A DNA stretch of 64,000 nucleotides from Streptomyces sp. RFCAC02 (GCF_004193175.1 NZ_SAUH01000001.1:1095501-1159500); one strand, 5' to 3'; positions 44,264 through 54,083 are shown, counted from the first letter of the stretch. The notes: generated by a model from the sequence alone, not told the origin. Numbers and translations are program-made.

Positions 44264-46690
44264 ATGGACGGCAGGGTGCGGATCGCGTGCGCCGGGTGGC
44301 TGGCGACGATGGCCGCCGCGGTGGCGCTGAAACCGCTGGTGGACGGCACCGACTGGCTGGTGCAGGCGGGTGTGCTGCTCGCGGCGCAGACGTGGACCGG
44401 GCTGATGGCCCGCTGGCGGCGGGCACCGGCCGTCGTGACGGTGGCCGCGCAGATCGGTGTGTCCCTCGTGCTGCTCACCGTGGTGAGCGCCCGGGAGTAC
44501 GCGCTCGCCGGGTTCCTGCCGGGGCCGCAGGCGCTGGACGCGCTGGGGCGGCTGATCGGCACGGGCGCCGACGACATCGGCCGGTACATGGCGCCCGCGC
44601 CGGCGACGGACGGCATCCGGCTGATGCTCTTCGGCGGGGTGCTGCTGATCGGCCTGCTGGTGGATGTGCTGGCGGTCGCGGCGCGGAGCGCGGCGGCGGC
44701 CGGTCTGCCGCTGCTCGCGCTGTACTCGGTGGCGGCCGGCGTGGCCGAGGACGACTCCGGCTGGCCCTACTTCCTGGCCGCGGCGGCCGGTTTCCTCGTG
44801 CTGCTGCTCGCGGAGGGGCGGGACCGGGCGGCGCGGTGGGGGCGTTTCCTCGGGACGCCGGGTGCGCCGGGCGGTGTGCCGGGGGCGCCCGGGGGCGGCG
44901 GGGCGACCGCGTTGCGCGCGCCCGGCGCCGCGCCGCGGCTGCGCGCCGGGGGGCGTATCGGCGTCCTCGCGCTCGCGCTCGCGGCGCTGGCGCCGGTCCT
45001 GCTGCCCGCCCTGGGCCAGGGGGTGCTCGACCGGGAACGGGAGGGGCGGGCGGGCGGCCGGGGCGGCTCGGGCGAAGTGCTGGCCCTCGACCCGGTCGTG
45101 GCGCTCCAGGACCAGTTGAACCAGCCCGCCGACCGGACGCTGCTGCTGTACCGGACGGATTCGCCCGAGCCGGACGAGCTGTACCTGCGGCTGATGGCGC
45201 TGGACGAGTTCACCGGCACGGAGTGGCGTTCGTCGGAGTGGCAGGAGTCCGCGCCGCCGGACGCGCCGTGGCCCGTCCCCGGGCTCGCGCCGGACGTGCC
45301 GCGGCAGACGGTGCGGACCGTCGTGGAATCCGCGGACGGCTACGCCCAGACCTCGCTGCCGGTGCCCTACCCGGCGCAGGACATCAGCGTCGACGGCGAG
45401 TGGGGCTTCGACCGCGGCTCGCAGACCCTCGTCGCGGGCGACACCGACCTGACGACCCAGGGCCTCGGGTACACCGTCGAATCGCTGCTGGTGCAGCCGA
45501 CGGAGGAACAGCTCACCGGTGCCCCCGCGACGCCGGAGGACATCCTCGAGTACTACACGCGCGTGCCGGACAACCTGCCGTCCGAGGTGTACGCCCAGGC
45601 GCTCGACATCACGGCGGACGCGGACAACGACCTGGAGCGGGCCGTCGCGCTGCAGAACTGGTTCACCCAGGAGGGCGGGTTCCGTTACGACACGTCCGTC
45701 GCGAGCGGCAGCGGCCCCGAGGCGATCGTGTCGTTCCTGGAGAACCGGGAGGGATTCTGCGTGCACTTCGCCTTCACCATGGCGGCGATGGCGCGCACGC
45801 TGGGCATCCCCGCGCAGGTGGCGGTCGGTTTCACACCGGGGACGCAACTGCCGAGCGGCGTCTACGAGGTGAGCGCCCACAACGCGCACGCCTGGCCCGA
45901 GCTGTACTTCGAGGGGGTCGGCTGGGTCCGCTTCGAGCCGACGCCGGGGCAGGGCACGAGCCCGTCCTACGCGCGGCCGGAGCAGGAGCAGCCGGGCCAG
46001 GAGGAGACCGAGCGGCCCGAGGCGGACACCGAGCCGACCGCTCCCGCCGACCCGACCCCGGCGCCCGAGCCGAGCGAGACGCCGCCCGGGCAGTGCGCGG
46101 CCGGGTCGACGCTGGCCGAGTGCGGGGACGACGACCGGCCGAACACCCCGGAGAGCGCGGCCGGCGGGGCGGGGCTGCCGCCGGCTCCCCTGCTGTGGGG
46201 GCTCGGCGTGCTGCTGGTGGTGCTCGCACTGGCGTGGCCCTCGCTGTGGCGGCGGCGGACGAGCAGACGCCGGCTCGCCCCGGACGCGGGGCCGCTCCCC
46301 GCATGGGAGGAACTGCAGGACGCCGCCTGGGACATCGGCATCGCGCCGGCCGGCTGGGAGACGCCGCGGCAGACGGCCGGCCGTCTGGTGCGGGTCGGCG
46401 GGCTGTCCGGCGACGCGGCGGCGGCGGTCGGGCGGCTCGCGGCGGCCGTGGAGGAGGAGCTGTACGCGCCGTGGCCGGGCCGCTCCGCCGCCGCGGGCGC
46501 CGCGCGGGACGTCCGGGTCGCGCGCGACGGCCTGCGGGCCGGGGCGTCCCGGTGGCGGCGGCTGCGGGCGGCGGTACTGCCACGTTCCGCCATTCGGGTG
46601 ATGCGCACGCTGGCCGAGCGCCGGTCGGCCGCCGCGCGGCGGCTGCGGTCCATGGGACGGCGCCTGCTGCCGCGCCGCGCCGCACGCTGA
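44264..46690 (+). CDS. TgpA-like transglutaminase-domain membrane protein
   Basis: An 808-residue protein with an N-terminal TgpA-type membrane domain (about six helices to residue 260), an extracytoplasmic transglutaminase core with Cys in NREGFCVHFAFTMAAMAR, His in VSAHNAHAWPELYFEGVGW and the VRFEPTPGQG end, a Pro/Glu/Thr linker, another membrane segment (LLWGLGVLLVVLALAWPSLW) and a C-terminal DUF4129-like region. Substrates are unknown. It forms a conserved trio with the MoxR and DUF58 genes; 61 bp separate it from the DUF58 stop. ATG at 44264 or the GTG one codon earlier. Confidence 0.88.
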   Translation: MDGRVRIACAGWLATMAAAVALKPLVDGTDWLVQAGVLLAAQTWTGLMARWRRAPAVVTVAAQIGVSLVLLTVVSAREYALAGFLPGPQALDALGRLIGTGADDIGRYMAPAPATDGIRLMLFGGVLLIGLLVDVLAVAARSAAAAGLPLLALYSVAAGVAEDDSGWPYFLAAAAGFLVLLLAEGRDRAARWGRFLGTPGAPGGVPGAPGGGGATALRAPGAAPRLRAGGRIGVLALALAALAPVLLPALGQGVLDREREGRAGGRGGSGEVLALDPVVALQDQLNQPADRTLLLYRTDSPEPDELYLRLMALDEFTGTEWRSSEWQESAPPDAPWPVPGLAPDVPRQTVRTVVESADGYAQTSLPVPYPAQDISVDGEWGFDRGSQTLVAGDTDLTTQGLGYTVESLLVQPTEEQLTGAPATPEDILEYYTRVPDNLPSEVYAQALDITADADNDLERAVALQNWFTQEGGFRYDTSVASGSGPEAIVSFLENREGFCVHFAFTMAAMARTLGIPAQVAVGFTPGTQLPSGVYEVSAHNAHAWPELYFEGVGWVRFEPTPGQGTSPSYARPEQEQPGQEETERPEADTEPTAPADPTPAPEPSETPPGQCAAGSTLAECGDDDRPNTPESAAGGAGLPPAPLLWGLGVLLVVLALAWPSLWRRRTSRRRLAPDAGPLPAWEELQDAAWDIGIAPAGWETPRQTAGRLVRVGGLSGDAAAAVGRLAAAVEEELYAPWPGRSAAAGAARDVRVARDGLRAGASRWRRLRAAVLPRSAIRVMRTLAERRSAAARRLRSMGRRLLPRRAAR

Positions 46691-46809
46691 CCCGGCAGCC
46701 CCGGGGAGGCACCGGGGCGGCCGGGACGTACGCACAGGGTGAGGGGCTGTTCTCCCCCGTGGGGACGGCGGCGGGTCCCGCCGGGAGCCCGTCCGCCGCA
46801 CACAGCGCG

Positions 46810-46839
46810 AGGGCCGCCCTCCCGGGGGAGGGCGGCCCT
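46810..46839. terminator. Strong hairpin terminator between convergent genes
   Basis: A perfect 14-bp GC stem (agggccgccctccc with complement) and minimal loop lie between the transglutaminase and DUF3040 stop codons. Confidence 0.85.
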
Positions 46840-46874
46840 GACGTGTGGGGGTCGGTCGGCGGAGAAGGTGCCGG

Positions 46875-47282
46875 TCAGCCGTCGCGTTCGTCGCGGCGGC
46901 GCTGCCAGCGGTCCTCGATCCGGTTCATCATCGACCGCTTGGGCTTCTGGGCGCGGGCCTGGCGGCCGCCCGCGCGACCGCGTGGCTGCCCCTGGGGCGC
47001 GGCGCCCTGCGCGGGCGTCCTGCGCCAGCCGGTGACGGCCACGACCGCGCAGACCAGCATGATCAGGAAGCCGACGACACTGAGCCACACCTCCTGCGCC
47101 ACCATGCCGCCCATGAGCAGGCCGATGCCGATGACGAAACCCGCGATCGCCTGGTAGACGCGGCGCCGGGTGAAGGTGCGCAGCTCATTGCCCTCGAGCG
47201 TTGTCGCGAATTTGGGATCTTCGGCGTACAGCGCTCGCTCCATCTGTTCGAGCATGCGCTGCTCGTGGTCCGAGAGCGGCAC
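46875..47282 (-). CDS. DUF3040 membrane protein
   Basis: A 135-residue protein beginning PLSDHEQRMLEQMERALYAEDPKFA, the diagnostic DUF3040 N-terminus, followed by two membrane helices (AIAGFVIGIGLLMGGMVA and VWLSVVGFLIMLVCAVVAV) and a basic Arg/Gln-rich tail. The family is confined to actinobacteria and its role is unknown. It is usually found near the dcw cluster, as here. AGGAGG precedes the GTG. Confidence 0.9.
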   Translation of the reverse strand: MPLSDHEQRMLEQMERALYAEDPKFATTLEGNELRTFTRRRVYQAIAGFVIGIGLLMGGMVAQEVWLSVVGFLIMLVCAVVAVTGWRRTPAQGAAPQGQPRGRAGGRQARAQKPKRSMMNRIEDRWQRRRDERDG

Positions 47283-47487
47283 GGAGTCCTCCTACTCGTC
47301 GGTCGCGGTGGCGACCCGATCCGACCCTTCAAGGATAGGCAGGGATGCCTACCGGTGAAACCCGCCCCTGTGCGCCAGTTTCGCCCACAACAGCGTGCTC
47401 CGGACTCCGTGGGGCGGTGGCAGACTCATTCCCCCGCGGGTGCGGGGTCATGCCGGGTCCTCCAGTCGATGATACGAGGAGTAGGGC

Positions 47488-48303
47488 TCAGTGTTCCCCG
47501 GGTAGTGCGGAGCCGGGAATCTCGGCGAGCACATGGAGCTGCGCGGCGATCGCCTGGTAGGCGGGGTGCGCCGCGGCCTCGGCCTCCAGGCGGGCGAGCT
47601 GCTGGAGCGCGTCCGCCTCGCCGCCGACGAGCGATCCGGGCACCAGGTCGGCGAAGACCCGGACGCCCTGGGTGCGGCGGACGGTCAGGCCCGCGTCGGT
47701 CAGGAGGGCCGTCAGCGCGGGGACGGTGAAGCGGTGCGGCACCGGGTCGGCCTCCCCCCAGCGGCCCGCCGGGTCGCCCAGGGCGTGGCGCGCCTCGGTG
47801 AAGCGGCCGGCCAGCGCGCGGGAGAGAACGGCCCCGCCCACCCCTGCCGCGAGGACGCTGAGCGTCCCGCCGTCCGGACGCAGCGCGCGCGTCACGGCGC
47901 GGACGCCGGCGGCCGCGTCCTCCAGGTGTTCGAGGACGCCGTGGCACAGCACCATGTCGAACGTCCCGGGACCGACCACGTCGAGCAGGTCACCGGTGTC
48001 CCCCTGGACACCGCGCACGCGGTCGGCGACGCCCTGCTCGGCCGCGCGGCGCTCCAGCGCGAACAGCGCGTCGGGGCTCGGGTCCACCACCGTGACGCGG
48101 TGCCCGAGCGCGGCGACCGGCACGGCGGACGTGCCGCTGCCGCCCCCGGTGTCGAGGACGTCGAGCACGGCACGGCCGGTGCGCGCGGCGCGCTCCGCGA
48201 GGGCGTCGCGCAGGGCCTCCCACACGACTCCGGTGCGCAGGGCGGCGTGCGGTCCTGCGGCCGTCGGTCCCTGCGGGTCGCGGACGCTGGGCTCTGACGG
48301 CAT
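47488..48303 (-). CDS. Class I SAM-dependent methyltransferase
   Basis: A 271-residue methyltransferase: AVLDVLDTGGGSGTSAVPVAALGHRVTVVDPSPDAL (SAM-binding), GDTGDLLDVVGPGTFDMVLCHGVLEHLEDAAAGVRAVTRALRPDG. The GTFDMVLCHGVLEH block resembles tRNA/ubiquinone-type methyltransferases, but the substrate is unknown. ATG at 48303 has a near-perfect AAGGAG site 8 nt upstream; the frame is open another 22 codons with no ribosome site. It lies 67 bp after the HEPN gene on the same strand. Confidence 0.85.
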   Translation of the reverse strand: MPSEPSVRDPQGPTAAGPHAALRTGVVWEALRDALAERAARTGRAVLDVLDTGGGSGTSAVPVAALGHRVTVVDPSPDALFALERRAAEQGVADRVRGVQGDTGDLLDVVGPGTFDMVLCHGVLEHLEDAAAGVRAVTRALRPDGGTLSVLAAGVGGAVLSRALAGRFTEARHALGDPAGRWGEADPVPHRFTVPALTALLTDAGLTVRRTQGVRVFADLVPGSLVGGEADALQQLARLEAEAAAHPAYQAIAAQLHVLAEIPGSALPGEH

Positions 48304-48370
48304 GGCGGGGGCTCCTTGCGGCGGCGCGGCGCTCTCCGGGCCGCGGTGCGGTGCGTTGGGCTGCTCCACC

Positions 48371-48859
48371 CTACTTCCCGGCCCGGCCCCCCGTGTCCTC
48401 GCGCCCGGCGGGGAGCCGCACGGTGCGGTGCGTCGCGCCGGGGAACAGCGCCTCGTGGACGAGGCGGAGGAAGAAGCCCGCCGCGCGCCGCAGCTCGTCC
48501 GCGTCGTCCCGGCCGACGACGCCCCTGATGCCGGCCTCTATGCGGGCGCGGCGGTCGGCGCTGGCGGCGAACAGCGTGCTCCACTCGGCGAGCTCGGGAG
48601 CCGTCTCGGGCAGCACCTCCCAGACGCTGCGGATGCGGCGCCGGCCCCGGACCGCGCCGCCGGGGCCTCCCCTGGCCGTGAGGACGGCCGCGGCGGCCCG
48701 CAGGGCGGCCAGGTGGGCGGCGACGTACGCCTCCCCCGGGTCGGTGAGGACGGACGCCTCGTCGAAGCTCCGTTCGGCCTGGGCGAAGAGCTGCAGCGCG
48801 GCGTGCGGCACGGGCGCGCGGCGGGGCACGGAAGGGACATCGATCGGCAGTCCGGTCAT
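48371..48859 (-). CDS. SAV_6107-type HEPN-domain protein
   Basis: A 162-residue all-helical protein resembling the actinobacterial SAV_6107 HEPN family (AALQLFAQAERSFDEASVLTDPGEAYVAAHLAALRAAAAVLTARG). HEPN proteins are often RNases or toxin components, but no clear R-x4-6-H catalytic motif stands out and no antitoxin neighbour is evident, so I do not call a toxin system. GGAGG lies 6 nt before the ATG. It diverges from a TetR gene. Confidence 0.7.
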   Translation of the reverse strand: MTGLPIDVPSVPRRAPVPHAALQLFAQAERSFDEASVLTDPGEAYVAAHLAALRAAAAVLTARGGPGGAVRGRRRIRSVWEVLPETAPELAEWSTLFAASADRRARIEAGIRGVVGRDDADELRRAAGFFLRLVHEALFPGATHRTVRLPAGREDTGGRAGK

Positions 48860-48988
48860 GACGAGCCTCCAGTCAGTCGTCACTCAACGGTGCATCTGCC
48901 GACATGGTGACCTATGGGTCTGACAATCCGTCCGGACAGCGTGCCGGGGGGTGCGCGGGTGGCCTGCGGGGAGGAGGAGAATCGGTCC

Positions 48989-49624
48989 ATGACACGCACG
49001 AGCACCCGGCGTGACGCGACACGGCTGCGCCTGTACGAGGCGGCGGTGGCGCTGATCGGCGAGCAGGGCTTCGCTGCCACGACGGTCGAGCAGATCGCGG
49101 AACGGGCCGGCGTGGCGAAAGGCACGGTCTACTACAACTTCGCCGGGAAGACCGAGCTGTTCGAGGAGCTGCTGCGGCACGGCGTCGGGCCGCTGACGGC
49201 GGCGCTGCGGGACGCGGCCGGTGCCTGCCGGGCGCGCGGCGGCGGCGCGGGGGCGGCGCTGGACGCGATGGCGAGGGCCGGGCTCGCGTTCGTCGCCTCC
49301 CGGGCCGACTTCGCGCGGCTCCTGGTGGCGGAGCAGTGGCGCGCGAACCGGCCCTGGTCGGCGACCCTGCGCGCGGCGCGCGCCGACGTGGTGGCGGCGG
49401 TGGCCGACGTGCTGCAGGAGGGAGTCAAGGACGGGGAGCTGGACGAGGCGCTCGACGTGGAGCTGACGGCGGGCGCGCTGCTGGGGACGGTGATGGTGGG
49501 GGCGCTGGACTGGCGGACGTTCCACCCGGGCCGGACGCTCGACGAGGTGCACGCCGCCCTGTCGCCGGTGCTGCTCGCGCGGCTCGGGGAGGCGGGCGGC
49601 CGGGGGCACGCCGGCGGCCGGTAG
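48989..49624 (+). CDS. TetR-family transcriptional regulator
   Basis: A 211-residue regulator: RLRLYEAAVALIGEQGFAATTVEQIAERAGVAKGTVYYNFAGKTELFEELL is a textbook TetR helix-turn-helix, followed by a TetR C-terminal ligand domain. ATG at 48989 has GAGGAGGAG upstream; a longer open frame from 48914 is less likely. It lies 9 bp ahead of the oxidoreductase gene, so it probably regulates that operon and itself. Confidence 0.9.
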   Translation: MTRTSTRRDATRLRLYEAAVALIGEQGFAATTVEQIAERAGVAKGTVYYNFAGKTELFEELLRHGVGPLTAALRDAAGACRARGGGAGAALDAMARAGLAFVASRADFARLLVAEQWRANRPWSATLRAARADVVAAVADVLQEGVKDGELDEALDVELTAGALLGTVMVGALDWRTFHPGRTLDEVHAALSPVLLARLGEAGGRGHAGGR

Positions 49625-49633
49625 GGTCCCGGC

Positions 49634-51067
49634 ATGGCTCGGATCGTGGTGGTGGGCGCCGGTATGGGCGCCCTGGCCGCCGCCGCCCGGCTGGCCGTGG
49701 CCGGCCACCGGGTGACGGTGGTGGAGCGGGGCGGCGGACACGGCGGCGCGGTGGGACGCTTCGAGCGCGACGGTTTCGCGTTCGACACCGGTCCCGGGCT
49801 GCTGCACCTGCCGGCGGTGTGGCGCGACCTGTTCGTGAAGACGGGGCGCCGCGAGCTGGCGGAGTGCGTGCCGCTGCACCGGGTCGATCCGCTGGCGGAG
49901 CACCGGTTCGCCGACGGCACGGCCGTGCGGCTGCCGGCGGCGCGCGGGGGCGCCGTGCAGGCGGTGGAGGCGGCGTTCGGCGCCGGCGCAGGTGAGCGAT
50001 GGGCGGAGCTGCTGGGACGCGCCCGCGAGACCTGGGAGGCCACGCGCCGGCCGCTGGTGGAGGAGCCGCTGACCGCCGGCACCCCCACGACGGTGCTCGG
50101 CGTCGATCCCTACCCGTGGCGCGCCAGGGGTCTCCTGCGCCGCAAGGTGCCCGCCACACTCGCCGGGCTGGCCGCCGCCGAGCTGCGCGACCCGCGCCTC
50201 GCCGCGCTCCTGACGGGGACCGTGGCGGAGTACGGGTGCGAGCCGGGGCGGGCGCCAGCGAGCGCGGCCGTCCTGGCGTACCTGGAGCAGACCTTCGGCC
50301 TGTGGTACCCGTCGGGCGGCATGCGCGCGCTGGCGGACGCGGTGCGGGCGCGGTGCGAGGAGCGCGGGGTGGAGTTCCGCTTCGGTGCCGCAGCGACGCG
50401 CGTGCTGGCGCGGGACGGGCGGGCCGGCGGTGTCGAGGTGGAGGGCGGCGGGACGCTGGAGGCCGAGCACGTGGTGTGGGCGGCACCGGGGCTCGGCGGC
50501 CTGCCGAAGGAGGGCACGAGCCGTTTCACCCTCTTCCTCGCCCTTCGGGGCCGGCGCCCGGTCGGCACCCCGCACCGTACGCTGCTGCATCCCGCGGACC
50601 CGGGCGACGGCCCCACGGTCCGCGTGCTGCGGCCCGACGACCCCGCGTCACGCCCCGACGAGGACCACGAGGCCGTCACCCTGTCGGTGCCCGCCGCGCC
50701 GCACGGCACGGGCGCGGGCGCCGTGGACTGGACGGCGCCGGGGACGGCGGCCGCGTTCGCCGGACGGCTGCTGGAGGCCGCCGGGCGCGCCGGGATCGCA
50801 CTGGACGGCCGCGTCCTGTGGCAGCACGCGCACACGCCGGCCGACGTGGAACGGGCCACCGGTGTCCCCGGCGGCCTGATCCCGCCGCCGGCCCTCGCCG
50901 GGGCGGACGGCAGCCACCTCGCGGCCCCCAACACCGGCCGCCTGCCCGGCGCCTACCGCGCGGGCTCGCTCGCCCACCCGGGCGGCGGGCTGGCCCACGC
51001 CGGGATGTCGGGCGCGATGGCGGCCGGGCTGATCGTCGAGGGACCCGACTGGCGCGGCTCGTACTGA
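49634..51067 (+). CDS. Phytoene-desaturase-like FAD-dependent oxidoreductase
   Basis: A 477-residue flavoprotein with the FAD Rossmann start RIVVVGAGMGALAAAARLAVAGHRVTVVERGGGHGG, the substrate-domain GFAFDTGPGLLHLP, and the C-terminal YRAGSLAHPGGGLAHAGMSGAMAA FAD motif of the CrtI/phytoene dehydrogenase family. No other carotenoid genes are near, so a carotenoid substrate is not supported. It is cotranscribed with a TetR gene and converges with the 51090-51950 gene. Confidence 0.82.
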   Translation: MARIVVVGAGMGALAAAARLAVAGHRVTVVERGGGHGGAVGRFERDGFAFDTGPGLLHLPAVWRDLFVKTGRRELAECVPLHRVDPLAEHRFADGTAVRLPAARGGAVQAVEAAFGAGAGERWAELLGRARETWEATRRPLVEEPLTAGTPTTVLGVDPYPWRARGLLRRKVPATLAGLAAAELRDPRLAALLTGTVAEYGCEPGRAPASAAVLAYLEQTFGLWYPSGGMRALADAVRARCEERGVEFRFGAAATRVLARDGRAGGVEVEGGGTLEAEHVVWAAPGLGGLPKEGTSRFTLFLALRGRRPVGTPHRTLLHPADPGDGPTVRVLRPDDPASRPDEDHEAVTLSVPAAPHGTGAGAVDWTAPGTAAAFAGRLLEAAGRAGIALDGRVLWQHAHTPADVERATGVPGGLIPPPALAGADGSHLAAPNTGRLPGAYRAGSLAHPGGGLAHAGMSGAMAAGLIVEGPDWRGSY

Positions 51068-51089
51068 CGGGAGCGGCGCCGCGCGGGGA

Positions 51090-51950
51090 TCAGTAGCGGT
51101 GCTCGTTGCCGTAGTAGTGGCCCGGGTCGGACGGTTCGTACCCGGGGGTCTGCGGGTAGCCGTCCGGCCCGTCCGCCGGCTGCTGGGGCGGATAGCCGTA
51201 GCCGCCGGCGTCGTCGTCCCGCTGCTGGGGCACCCACACGCCGCCGGGCGGCGTCTCCTGGTAGTACGCGCCGTACTGGCCGGCCGTCTGCCACTGGCCG
51301 GATTCCTGGCCGCTCCAGTCGCCCGGGTAGCCGGTGGCGTAGGTGTCCTGCGCGGCGTGCTCGTGCTGCGGCTGCTGGTCGAGGTACGGGTCGGCGGGGT
51401 AGCCCGTGTACGTCTCGCCGGTGTCCTGCGGGGCCGCGTAGGACGGGGTCTGCTGGTCGGCCCAGGGGTCGCCGCCGGTGGCGTAGGCCGAGAGGTACGG
51501 GTCCTGGTACGGGGTGTCGTCCTGCGGCCGGTCCGGCTCCCGGTCGCCGTCGCCCTCCGGCGCGGGACCCTGCCCGGCGCCGTCCTCGTCGATCCGGGGC
51601 ACGCCCTCGGCGGGCGTCGCGTCCAGGGGCTCGGCGTCGTCCGGCACCGGGTCGAGGGGGCGGACGACGCCGCGCCGCCTGCGGCTGGTGCCCGGCTTGC
51701 CGCCGAGCGCCCACCCGGTGGAGAACCCGCGCCGGAACGACAGGGTGACGAACGTCTGCCCGGTCGCGAACGCGACGGTGCCCAGGGCGATGACGGCGAC
51801 CGACGGCATCACGACGCCGACGACGACCAGGAGGAAGCCGCAGAACGCCAGCAGTCTCCAGCGCAGCCGCGCCTTGTACTGGAGAAGGACCTCACCGAGC
51901 AGCCAGAGCGCCACCACTCCGAACGCGATGTAGAGGACCGTCCAGCCCAT
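51090..51950 (-). CDS. Membrane protein with Tyr/Gln/Asp-rich disordered tail
   Basis: A 286-residue protein. The first 80 residues hold two or three membrane segments (VLYIAFGVVALWLLGEVLL, LLAFCGFLLVVVGVVMPSVAVIALGTVAF). The remaining about 200 residues are low-complexity, rich in Tyr, Gln, Pro, Asp and Gly (YPADPYLDQQPQHE and similar). This is a known type of Streptomyces membrane protein of unknown function. It lies 21 bp downstream of metF on the same strand. Confidence 0.7.
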   Translation of the reverse strand: MGWTVLYIAFGVVALWLLGEVLLQYKARLRWRLLAFCGFLLVVVGVVMPSVAVIALGTVAFATGQTFVTLSFRRGFSTGWALGGKPGTSRRRRGVVRPLDPVPDDAEPLDATPAEGVPRIDEDGAGQGPAPEGDGDREPDRPQDDTPYQDPYLSAYATGGDPWADQQTPSYAAPQDTGETYTGYPADPYLDQQPQHEHAAQDTYATGYPGDWSGQESGQWQTAGQYGAYYQETPPGGVWVPQQRDDDAGGYGYPPQQPADGPDGYPQTPGYEPSDPGHYYGNEHRY

Positions 51951-51971
51951 GTACGCCCCTCTCAGCGGGCC

Positions 51972-52898
51972 TCACGTCCGCGTGTGCAGACCGAGATTCC
52001 TGTAGACGTCCAGCGTCGCCGTGGAGTGGAGCGTGGTGTTGAGCGTGACGAAGTGGAGTCCGGGGATGTCCTCGTCCAGCAGCCGCGCGCACAACTCCGT
52101 GGCGAAATCGATCCCGACCGAGCGTACAGCCAACGGATCGTCCTTGACGGCGAGGATCCGTCTTTCCAACTCAGGGGGGAACGTGGCGTTGCTGAGCTGC
52201 TTGAACCGCTCGATCTGGCGGACGTTCGCGATCGGCATGATCTCCGGGATGATCGGCACGTCGCAGCCGGCCGCGGCCACCCGGTCCCGCAGGCGCAGGT
52301 AGTCCTCGGGGTAGAAGAACATCTGGGTGAGCGCGAAGTCGGCGCCGGCGCGGCACTTGGCGACGAAGTGCCGGACGTCGGTCTCCCAGTCGGTGGACCG
52401 CGGGTGCATCTCGGGGAACGCGGCGACGCCGACGCAGAAGTCGCCCGACTCCTTGATGAGGCTGACGAGTTCCGCCGCGTACCGGACGCCCCGGGGGTGC
52501 GGGGTCCACTCCCCCATCGGGTCGCCGGGCGGGTCGCCGCGCAGGGCCAGCATGTTGCGGATGCCGGCGGCGGCGTACTGGCCGATGATGTTGCGCAGTT
52601 CGGCGACGGAGTGGTCGACGGCGGTGAGGTGGGCGACGGGCGTGAGCGTCGTCTCGGTGGTGATCCGCTCGGTCGCCCGGACGGTGCGCTCGCGGGACGA
52701 GCCGCCCGCGCCGTACGTCACGGACACGAACATCGGCGCGACGGCCTCGACGCGGCGGATCGCGTTCCACAGGGTGCGCTCGCCCTGCTCCGTCTTCGGC
52801 GGGGTGAACTCGAACGAATACGAACGGGCGCCCGTGGCGAGCAGGTCACGCACGGTGCGCGCCCGGTCCGCCGCCGTGCTGGGGATACCGAGGGCCAT
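51972..52898 (-). CDS. metF: Methylenetetrahydrofolate reductase
   Basis: A 308-residue TIM-barrel flavoenzyme with the catalytic glutamate in [43 protein letters not shown] and [18 protein letters not shown]. It reduces 5,10-methylene-THF to 5-methyl-THF for methionine synthesis. Length is typical for bacterial MetF. It begins with ATG at 52898, 66 bp from the thiE stop. Confidence 0.96.
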   Translation of the reverse strand: MALGIPSTAADRARTVRDLLATGARSYSFEFTPPKTEQGERTLWNAIRRVEAVAPMFVSVTYGAGGSSRERTVRATERITTETTLTPVAHLTAVDHSVAELRNIIGQYAAAGIRNMLALRGDPPGDPMGEWTPHPRGVRYAAELVSLIKESGDFCVGVAAFPEMHPRSTDWETDVRHFVAKCRAGADFALTQMFFYPEDYLRLRDRVAAAGCDVPIIPEIMPIANVRQIERFKQLSNATFPPELERRILAVKDDPLAVRSVGIDFATELCARLLDEDIPGLHFVTLNTTLHSTATLDVYRNLGLHTRT

Positions 52899-52964
52899 GC
52901 TTGCAGGCTACCGACCGGAGCGGGCCGCGGCGGGTGCTGTCCGCAGGCCGGACGGCGTACGGGA

Positions 52965-53600
52965 TCAGGCGCCGGCGCGTTCGCGCAGCCGGGCGGCGAG
53001 CGCGGCGGCCGCGCTCCCGGGGTCGTCGGCCTCGGTGATGGCCCGCACGACGACGACGCGGCGGGCGCCGGCGTCGAGGACCTGGTCGAGATTGCCCGCA
53101 TCGATGCCGCCGATCGCGAACCACGGCCTGGCGGGCGCGAGGGCCGCCGCGTGCCGCACGAGCGGCAGGCCGGGCGCCGTCCGCCCCGGCTTGGTGGGCG
53201 TGGGCCAGCAGGGGCCGGTGCAGAAGTAGTCGACGCCGGGCGCCGCCGCGGCGGCGTCGACCTCGGCCGGGGTGTGGGTGGAGCGGCCGATGAGGACGCC
53301 GTCGCCGAGGATCGCGCGGGCGGCCGGCACGGGCAGGTCGCCCTGGCCGAGGTGCAGGATGTCGGGCCGGGCGGCGTGGGCGACGTCGGCCCGGTCGTTC
53401 ACGGCGAGGAGCGCGCCGTGGCGGCGGCAGGCGTCGGCGAACACGGCGAGGTGGTCGAGCTCCTCCGCGGCCTCCATGCCCTTGTCGCGGAGCTGCACGA
53501 TGTCGACGCCCGCGGCGAGGACCGCGTCGAGGAACTCCGGCAGGTCACCCTGCCGCTTTCTGGCGTCGGTGCACAGGTAGAGACGGGCGTCGGCGAGCAT
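52965..53600 (-). CDS. thiE: Thiamine-phosphate synthase
   Basis: A 211-residue TIM barrel with [48 protein letters not shown] and [12 protein letters not shown], the standard ThiE motifs for binding HMP-PP and thiazole phosphate. It joins the two to form thiamine phosphate. It lies on the opposite strand from thiOSG and no TPP riboswitch precedes it, so it appears not to share that control. Confidence 0.95.
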   Translation of the reverse strand: MLADARLYLCTDARKRQGDLPEFLDAVLAAGVDIVQLRDKGMEAAEELDHLAVFADACRRHGALLAVNDRADVAHAARPDILHLGQGDLPVPAARAILGDGVLIGRSTHTPAEVDAAAAAPGVDYFCTGPCWPTPTKPGRTAPGLPLVRHAAALAPARPWFAIGGIDAGNLDQVLDAGARRVVVVRAITEADDPGSAAAALAARLRERAGA

Positions 53601-53717
53601 GCGGGTCCCCCGGGCGGTGCTGTGGCGGGCGGTGGTGCGGTCTGCGGTGCGCGGTCGTACGGGTGGCGGCGCGCGGGGAACCGTGCCGGTCCTCCGCGCG
53701 CCGGCCTGGTCGGGCGG

Positions 53718-54083
53718 TCAGACGGCGAGCGCCTGCGCCCGGCGCTTCACCTCCGTCCCGCGATTCTCCCGCAGGGCCTGCGCCGGGGTGCCGGGCAGGG
53801 TGTCGTCAGGGGTGAAGAGCCACTCCAGCATCTCCTCGTCGGTGAACCCGTCGTCGCGCAGCAGAGTGAGGGTGCCGCTGAGGCCCTTCACGACCCGGTC
53901 GCCGTCGATGAAGGCGGCGGGCACGTGGAGCGCGCGGTTCTCGCCACGGCGGACGGCGATGAGCTGGCCCTCCTTGACCAACTGGCGGACGCGGGTCACC
54001 TCGACACCCAGGGACTCCGCGATGTCGGGCAGGGTGAGCCAGGCGGGGACGAGGGCGTCGGTCTTGGCATCAATCTCGGTCAC
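53718..54083 (-). CDS. Rv2175c-type DNA-binding protein
   Basis: A 121-residue protein: PAWLTLPDIAESLGVEVTRVRQLVKEGQLIAVRRGENRALHVPAAFIDGD is an N-terminal helix-turn-helix, and the C-terminal half is the conserved Rv2175c domain (TLTLLRDDGFTDEEMLEWLFTPDDTLPGTP). In Mycobacterium tuberculosis Rv2175c binds DNA and is a substrate of the PknL kinase (family knowledge). A PASTA kinase gene is encoded 7.3 kb away here. GTG start. Confidence 0.88.
   Translation of the reverse strand: MTEIDAKTDALVPAWLTLPDIAESLGVEVTRVRQLVKEGQLIAVRRGENRALHVPAAFIDGDRVVKGLSGTLTLLRDDGFTDEEMLEWLFTPDDTLPGTPAQALRENRGTEVKRRAQALAV

Noticed and set aside
48371..49624. HEPN protein next to a regulator as a toxin-antitoxin pair
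   Set aside because: The regulator is divergent and a normal TetR tied to the following oxidoreductase gene; there is no MNT nucleotidyltransferase and no clear HEPN catalytic motif.
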